DNA of 19,034 nucleotides, from the NCBI GenBank assembly GCA_000716465.1, contig JNWL01000073.1, positions 1 through 19,034 on the forward strand, written 5' to 3'. Below, one piece after another: positions 15,227 through 19,034 of this stretch. The stretch is from Streptomyces bikiniensis. Lineage in GTDB: Bacteria > Actinomycetota > Actinomycetes > Streptomycetales > Streptomycetaceae. Below the pieces are notes generated by a model. That model saw only the letters and a program-made list of their open reading frames with translations. It ran no database searches and was not told the DNA's origin. The translations under genes were made by a program, and so were the position numbers. Numbering within the stretch: the first letter of the stretch is position 1; each line of letters begins with the position of its first letter.

Positions 15227-16621
15227 ATGCGAGATCCGCTGTCCGTCCTCACCGAGGCCTTCACCTCCTTCCTCTTCGGGAAGGTGGAGACGACCCGCCT
15301 GCCCGTCCGCACCTCCACCGGACAGGCCCAGGCCGTCTACCTGCCGACCGCGGCCCCCGGCCTCGGCGACTCCGGCGTCATCATCGGCCGCGAGGTCTAC
15401 AGCGGCAAGGGCTACATCTACGACCCCTTCCAGCTGTACGGGCAGCAGCTCCCCGCCCCCCACTGGCTGGTCCTCGGCGAGTCCGGCAACGGCAAGTCGG
15501 CCCTGGAGAAGACGTACGTCCTCCGCCAGCTCCGCTTCCGCGACCGGCAGGTCGTCGTCCTCGACGCCCAGGGCGAGGACGGCGTCGGCGAGTGGAACCT
15601 CATCGCCCAGGAGCTGGGGATAACCCCCATCCGCCTGGACCCGATGGTCGCCAACGACGCCGGGATCCGCCTCAACCCGCTCGACCCGTCGATCACCACC
15701 ACGGGCCAGCTCGCGCTGCTCCGCACCATCATCGAGGTGGCGATGGGCCACGGCCTCGACGAGCGCTCCGGCTTCGCGCTCAAGGTCGCCCACGCGTACG
15801 TGAACAACCACGTCACCGACCGCCAGCCGATCCTCACCGACATCGTCGAGCAGCTCCGCCACCCCAAGGCCGAGTCCGCCGAGGCGATGAACGTCGCCAT
15901 AGAGGACGTACGGGCCTGGGGCCTGGACGTCGCCCTCGTCCTGGACCGCCTGGTCGACGGCGACCTGCGCGGCATGTTCGACGGCCCGACGACCGTCGGC
16001 ATCGACCTCGACGCGCCCCTGATCGTCTTCGACCTCTCCCACATCGACCGCAACTCCATCGCCATGCCGATCCTCATGGCGATCGTCGGCGTCTGGCTGG
16101 AGCACACCTGGATCCGCCCCGACCGGAAGAAGCGCATCTTCCTGGTCGAGGAGGCCTGGCACATCATCAACAGCCCGTTCGTGGCCCAGCTGTTCCAGCG
16201 CCTCCTGAAGTTCGGCCGGCGCCTCGGCCTCTCCTTCGTCGCCGTCGTCCACCACCTCTCCGACGTGGTCGACGGAGCCGCCGCGAAGGAGGCCGCGGCG
16301 ATCCTCAAGATGGCCTCGACCCGGACCATCTACGCCCAGAAGGCCGACGAGGCCCGCAACACCGGCCGGGTCCTCGGCCTGCCCCGCTGGGCGGTCGAGA
16401 TCATCCCGACCCTCACCCCCGGCATCGCGGTCTGGGACGTCAACGGCAACGTACAGGTGGTCAAACACCTCATCACCGAGAAGGAACGCCCGCTCGTCTA
16501 CACCGACCGCGCCATGACCGAGTCCTCGGTCACCGACCCGGAACTGGAATGGGAGACGGAACAGCGGGCCATGCTCATCGAGCAGCAGATGAACGGCTCC
16601 TCGCAGTCGACGGTGGCGTAG
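15227..16621 (+). CDS. VirB4-like ATPase (ATPase domain only)
   Basis: A 464-aa P-loop NTPase of the VirB4/TraC/HerA group. Walker A GESGNGKS is at 84-91, and a beta-strand VVVLDAQGEDG at 109-119 follows it. A Walker B-like strand IFLVEEAW at 304-311 has Glu where Asp is usual. A following segment, LLKFGRRLGLSFVAVVHHLSDV, is characteristic of VirB4 ATPases. Full VirB4 proteins are about 800 aa; here the N-terminal half is encoded by the preceding gene. AAGGGG precedes ATG 15227 by 9 nt. It is likely a membrane-associated ATPase energising the complex. It resembles SCO4127 from memory. Confidence 0.9.
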   Translation: MRDPLSVLTEAFTSFLFGKVETTRLPVRTSTGQAQAVYLPTAAPGLGDSGVIIGREVYSGKGYIYDPFQLYGQQLPAPHWLVLGESGNGKSALEKTYVLRQLRFRDRQVVVLDAQGEDGVGEWNLIAQELGITPIRLDPMVANDAGIRLNPLDPSITTTGQLALLRTIIEVAMGHGLDERSGFALKVAHAYVNNHVTDRQPILTDIVEQLRHPKAESAEAMNVAIEDVRAWGLDVALVLDRLVDGDLRGMFDGPTTVGIDLDAPLIVFDLSHIDRNSIAMPILMAIVGVWLEHTWIRPDRKKRIFLVEEAWHIINSPFVAQLFQRLLKFGRRLGLSFVAVVHHLSDVVDGAAAKEAAAILKMASTRTIYAQKADEARNTGRVLGLPRWAVEIIPTLTPGIAVWDVNGNVQVVKHLITEKERPLVYTDRAMTESSVTDPELEWETEQRAMLIEQQMNGSSQSTVA

Positions 16622-16672
16622 CCGGGACGGGGCCGGGCCCGGCGAGGCGGAACGGCAAGGCAGGTGGGGCGG

Positions 16673-18280
16673 ATGGATCGGACGGACGCGGCGCGGAAGG
16701 GCGGCGGAGGGATCTCGGACGGGCTGCTGCTCAGCCTGTTCGCCCTCCTCCTCTGCCTCACGGTCCTGGTGTGGACGGCGACCGGCCTGGCGGGCCTGTT
16801 CGCCCACGGAGCCTGGCCGGACGGCGTCGCCTTCACCGGCACGCCGCCGGCCCTGCGCTCCCTGGCGACGGCCCCGACGGACCTCCCGGCGGCCTGGCCG
16901 GCCACCCCGCCGGACCAACTGTCCGGGTACGGCCTCTTCTGGGGCCTCCTGATCGGCGAGGCGATGGTCCTCCTCGTCCTCGCCGTCTTCGTCCTGGGCA
17001 CGGTGACCCGCTGGCGCGCCGTCCGCGCCCACCGCAGGACGGGCGCGTACGGGACTCCCGTACGGGACGTTCCCGAGGCCGCCCGTGTACGGGAGGACCG
17101 ACCGCATCCGGTACGGGACGGGGCCCCGCCGCCCCCCGTACGGGAACACGACCGCCCCCACCCGGCGAGCGCCCCGACGCCCACCACTCCACACGAGCAC
17201 ACCAGGGAACCCGCTCCCGCCCCCCTGGCCCCCGTACGGGAGACCCCGAGGCCACCCCTCACCGCGACCGAGCCGCAGATCCCCCCGCAACCCCGCCCCG
17301 CTCCCGAACCCGCGCCCGTCCACCCGGCTCCCGCCGCCTCCGACTCCGCAGGGCCCGGCACCCTCTTCGGCCCGCCCGATGTCCGCCGCCCCGCCGCCGT
17401 CCGGGCGGTGCGGGACGCCGAGGGCCCGGTCCTCGTCGTCACCTCCGACCCCGCCGTCTGGTCGGACACCAAGGACGCGCGCGGCAAGCTCGGCCCGGTC
17501 CTCGTCTACGACCCCGGCCACCTCTGCGACACCCCGGGCCGGCTCCACTGGTCGCCCTCCGAGGGCTGCGAGGACCCGGAGACCGCCCAGGCCAGGGCCG
17601 CCGCCCTGCTCGCCCCGGTCCGTCCGCACTCCCGGCTCGACGCGGCGACCGCCGACACCGCGGAAACGCTCCTGCGCTGCTGGCTGCACGCGGCGGCCGT
17701 CGACGGGCGCCCCTTCCGGCAGGTGCACCGCTGGGCCCAGGGCTCCGACGCCCACGAACCCGTACGGATCCTCCGCAGCCACCCCAAGGCCGTCTCCGGC
17801 CTGGCGGGCGTGCTCGAATCCGCCCTGACCGCACACCCCGAAAGCCGCCGTCTGGCACAGGAACTGACGGCCCGTGCGTTCTCGGCGTTCTCCACGGTCC
17901 ACATCAGGGAGGCGTGCACCCCGAATCGAACGGATTCGCTGGCACTGGCATCTTTCCTGCCCGAAGGGGGCACCCTCTACGTGGTGGGTGAATCGATCGA
18001 GGACCCCCGCACCCACCCCGGCGCGATGCCGCTCCTGACGGCGCTCGCCGCAAGCGTGGTCGAGCGCGGCCGCCGCATGGCCGCACGGTCATCCGACGGT
18101 CGGCTCGACCCACCACTCACCCTGGTGCTCGACGACGTCGCCGCCGTCGCCCCGTTTCCTGCGCTCCCGGCCCTCCTGGCGGAGGGCGAGACCCGGGGCC
18201 TGCCCACCCTGGCCCTGATGCGCTCCCGCGAACAGGCCAGAACCCGCTGGCCGAACGACGCACTGACCCCCAGGTCCTGA
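16673..18280 (+). CDS. VirD4/TraG-like membrane protein lacking Walker A
   Basis: A 535-aa protein with two membrane helices (about 18-40 and 88-110), a Pro-rich cytoplasmic linker of about 110 residues containing repeated PVRE/PVRD-type motifs, and a C-terminal domain. That domain follows the type IV coupling-protein pattern after its P-loop: GPVLVVTSDPAVWSDTKDARGKLGPVLVYDPG, then WSPSEGCEDPETAQARAAAL, and a Walker B-like TLVLDDVAAVAP with SREQARTRWP near the end. No GxxxxGK[ST] is present anywhere, so ATP hydrolysis is unlikely. The start is ATG 16673 or GTG 16664. It is last in the cluster and ends 7 bp from a convergent acetyltransferase pseudogene. It resembles SCO4126 from memory. Confidence 0.82.
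   Translation: MDRTDAARKGGGGISDGLLLSLFALLLCLTVLVWTATGLAGLFAHGAWPDGVAFTGTPPALRSLATAPTDLPAAWPATPPDQLSGYGLFWGLLIGEAMVLLVLAVFVLGTVTRWRAVRAHRRTGAYGTPVRDVPEAARVREDRPHPVRDGAPPPPVREHDRPHPASAPTPTTPHEHTREPAPAPLAPVRETPRPPLTATEPQIPPQPRPAPEPAPVHPAPAASDSAGPGTLFGPPDVRRPAAVRAVRDAEGPVLVVTSDPAVWSDTKDARGKLGPVLVYDPGHLCDTPGRLHWSPSEGCEDPETAQARAAALLAPVRPHSRLDAATADTAETLLRCWLHAAAVDGRPFRQVHRWAQGSDAHEPVRILRSHPKAVSGLAGVLESALTAHPESRRLAQELTARAFSAFSTVHIREACTPNRTDSLALASFLPEGGTLYVVGESIEDPRTHPGAMPLLTALAASVVERGRRMAARSSDGRLDPPLTLVLDDVAAVAPFPALPALLAEGETRGLPTLALMRSREQARTRWPNDALTPRS
17047..17241 (+). repeat. Dispersed GTACGGGA repeats inside the VirD4-like gene
   Basis: GTACGGGA occurs at 17047, 17060, 17087, 17111, 17138 and 17234. 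Most copies encode V-R-E or V-R-D in the Pro-rich linker. Some are part of the palindrome CCCGTACGGG. They may reflect repeat expansion or a short linear motif. Confidence 0.75.
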
Positions 18281-18287
18281 CGGGACC

Positions 18288-18863
18288 TCACCTACCCCCC
18301 GAACCCACCGGCCGCCGCAGCTCGTACTCCACCTCCTCCGCCGAGTCGCTCCCCGGCACCGCGATCCGCTCGCCCGTCGGCGCGAACCCGAACCGCCGGT
18401 AGAAGGCCGCCGCCCGCGCGTTCTCCTCGTGCACGTACAGCCGCACCCGCTCGACCACCGGGTCCGTCAGCGATCAGGACCACTCCACGCCCGCCCGGAA
18501 CAGCGCGTCGATCACGCCCGTCCCGCGCGCCTCGGGACGCACGTACACCCCCACGACGTGCGTCTGGTCGGCCTTCGCCGCCTCGCCGAACCCCGCCTCG
18601 TCCGAGGGGCGCTCCACGAGCAGCGTGATCGTGCCCGCCCAGGAGCCGTCCGGCCTCTCGGCCACGAACTGCCGTGCCTTCCCGCCACCGCTCGCGGACG
18701 ACCTCTCCGCCCACTCCCGCCAGGAGGAATCGGGCCGCTCTACGGCCGCCTCGTACGTGTCGAGGAACGCGAGGTGCGCGACCGGGTCCCGGAGGGCGGC
18801 GAGACGGATCTCGCGCGCCTTCTCCCACTCGTCGGCGCGGGGGGTGCGTATCAGATAGTCCAT
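18288..18863 (-). pseudogene. GNAT acetyltransferase interrupted by an in-frame TGA
   Basis: Read from ATG 18863, the frame encodes 129 residues of a GNAT N-acetyltransferase, including the acetyl-CoA-binding motif A VVGVYVRPEARGTG, then stops at TGA (18476-18474). The same frame continues without a break for 61 more residues to TGA 18290-18288. These include the family's C-terminal motif VRLYVHEENARAAAFYRRFGF. The codons around the stop read GVEWS-stop-SL; W-S-W-S is expected, so a single TGG to TGA change explains it. The substrate is unknown. It is either a recent pseudogene or a sequencing error. A truncated product would lack the last strands and helix of the fold. Confidence 0.85.
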
Positions 18864-18870
18864 GGACCCG

Positions 18871-18900
18871 ATCCTGACGACGGGCGCACGCCCCTGACAA
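18871..18900 (-). promoter_or_regulatory. Candidate promoter of GNAT gene, possibly leaderless
   Basis: On the minus strand, TTGTCA (18900 to 18895) and CAGGAT (18876 to 18871) are 18 bp apart. Transcription starting 6-8 bases after the -10 would fall at or next to the ATG at 18863, which would make a leaderless mRNA. An AGGA within the -10 could alternatively be a ribosome-binding site for a longer transcript. Confidence 0.4.
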
Positions 18901-18948
18901 GGCATTTCCCGGGGCCCCACCGCCGGCGCCTCGCCCCCCGAACGCAGA

Positions 18949-18978
18949 AAAGCCCCGCACCAGGAGGTGCGGGGCTTT
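18949..18978 (-). terminator. Rho-independent terminator of the rRNA operon
   Basis: A perfect 13-bp stem, AAAGCCCCGCACC (18949-18961) with GGTGCGGGGCTTT (18966-18978), has a 4-nt loop. On the minus strand it ends in TTTT followed by C. It lies 12 nt past the 3' end of the 5S rRNA gene and separates the rrn operon from the GNAT gene. Confidence 0.93.
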
Positions 18979-18990
18979 CCCACAATGATT

Positions 18991-19034
18991 GTTCGGCGGT
19001 GTCCTACTCTCCCACAGGGTCCCCCCTGCAGTAC
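18991..19034 (-). rRNA. rrf: 5S rRNA, 3' part (cut by window end)
   Basis: The reverse complement of 18991-19034 starts GTACTGCAGGGGGGACCCTG and ends in GGCGGTGT on the complementary side, matching the last 44 or so bases of actinobacterial 5S rRNA (usually about 117-120 nt). The 5' part and the rest of the rRNA operon lie beyond the right edge. The orientation is minus, with the terminator immediately downstream. Confidence 0.95.

Noticed and set aside
11053..18280. Integrated conjugative element
   Set aside because: No integrase, relaxase, excisionase, att repeats or tRNA boundary is seen in the window.
18474..18476. TGA as selenocysteine in the GNAT gene
   Set aside because: GNAT enzymes have no Sec at this place; a Trp codon is expected, and no SECIS-like hairpin stands out after it.

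Overview
This is a high-GC actinobacterial chromosome segment, almost certainly from a Streptomyces. The coding sequences have a strong G/C third-position bias, GTG and TTG starts are common, and the gene content and order (pstSCAB, pit with its DUF47 partner, csoR, then a chromosomal type IV secretion-like membrane cluster) match from memory the S. coelicolor SCO4142 to SCO4126 neighbourhood. No database search was possible, so that correspondence is recalled and not computed.

Left part, 1-6640: phosphate uptake. A non-coding leader holds a structured GC-rich tandem array (1-205) and then a PhoP-type PHO box with a plausible -35/-10 (375-429). These precede pstS-pstC-pstA-pstB (547-4649, plus strand), the high-affinity ABC phosphate importer. 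A strong hairpin separates pstS from pstC, and a rho-independent terminator follows pstB. Facing it on the minus strand is a two-gene operon, a DUF47/PhoU-like protein followed by a PiT-family phosphate permease. The 3' end of the pit gene is present three times in tandem with a 127-bp period, a recombination or duplication scar.

Middle part, 6640-10660: a CsoR-type copper-sensing repressor with a 19-bp dyad at its promoter; a 61-aa conserved-looking hypothetical protein; an LppX/LprG-like lipoprotein; a 57-aa protein with a CxCGW motif; a PAP2/BcrC-like membrane phosphatase; and a membrane-anchored lytic transglycosylase fused to an NlpC/P60 peptidase. Several of these act on the cell envelope.

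Right part, 11053-18280: six plus-strand genes that look like a stripped-down type IV secretion or conjugation apparatus. They are a two-TM VirB2/TrbC-like peptide, a VirB8/TcpC-like bitopic protein, a polytopic VirB6/TrbL-like protein, a PrgI plus VirB4-N-terminal protein (SCO6880-like), a separate VirB4-like ATPase, and a VirD4/TraG-like protein with no Walker A motif. No relaxase is present. The arrangement resembles the cluster I recall as cmdABCDEF (SCO4126-4131) of S. coelicolor, implicated in differentiation. It is the most unusual system here: a conjugation-type machine apparently used for a cellular function, with a split VirB4 and a probably dead coupling ATPase.

Right edge: a GNAT acetyltransferase gene on the minus strand interrupted by one in-frame TGA, then the terminator and the 3' end of a 5S rRNA gene, so an rRNA operon on the minus strand continues beyond the window. 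I found no tRNA, CRISPR array or insertion sequence.
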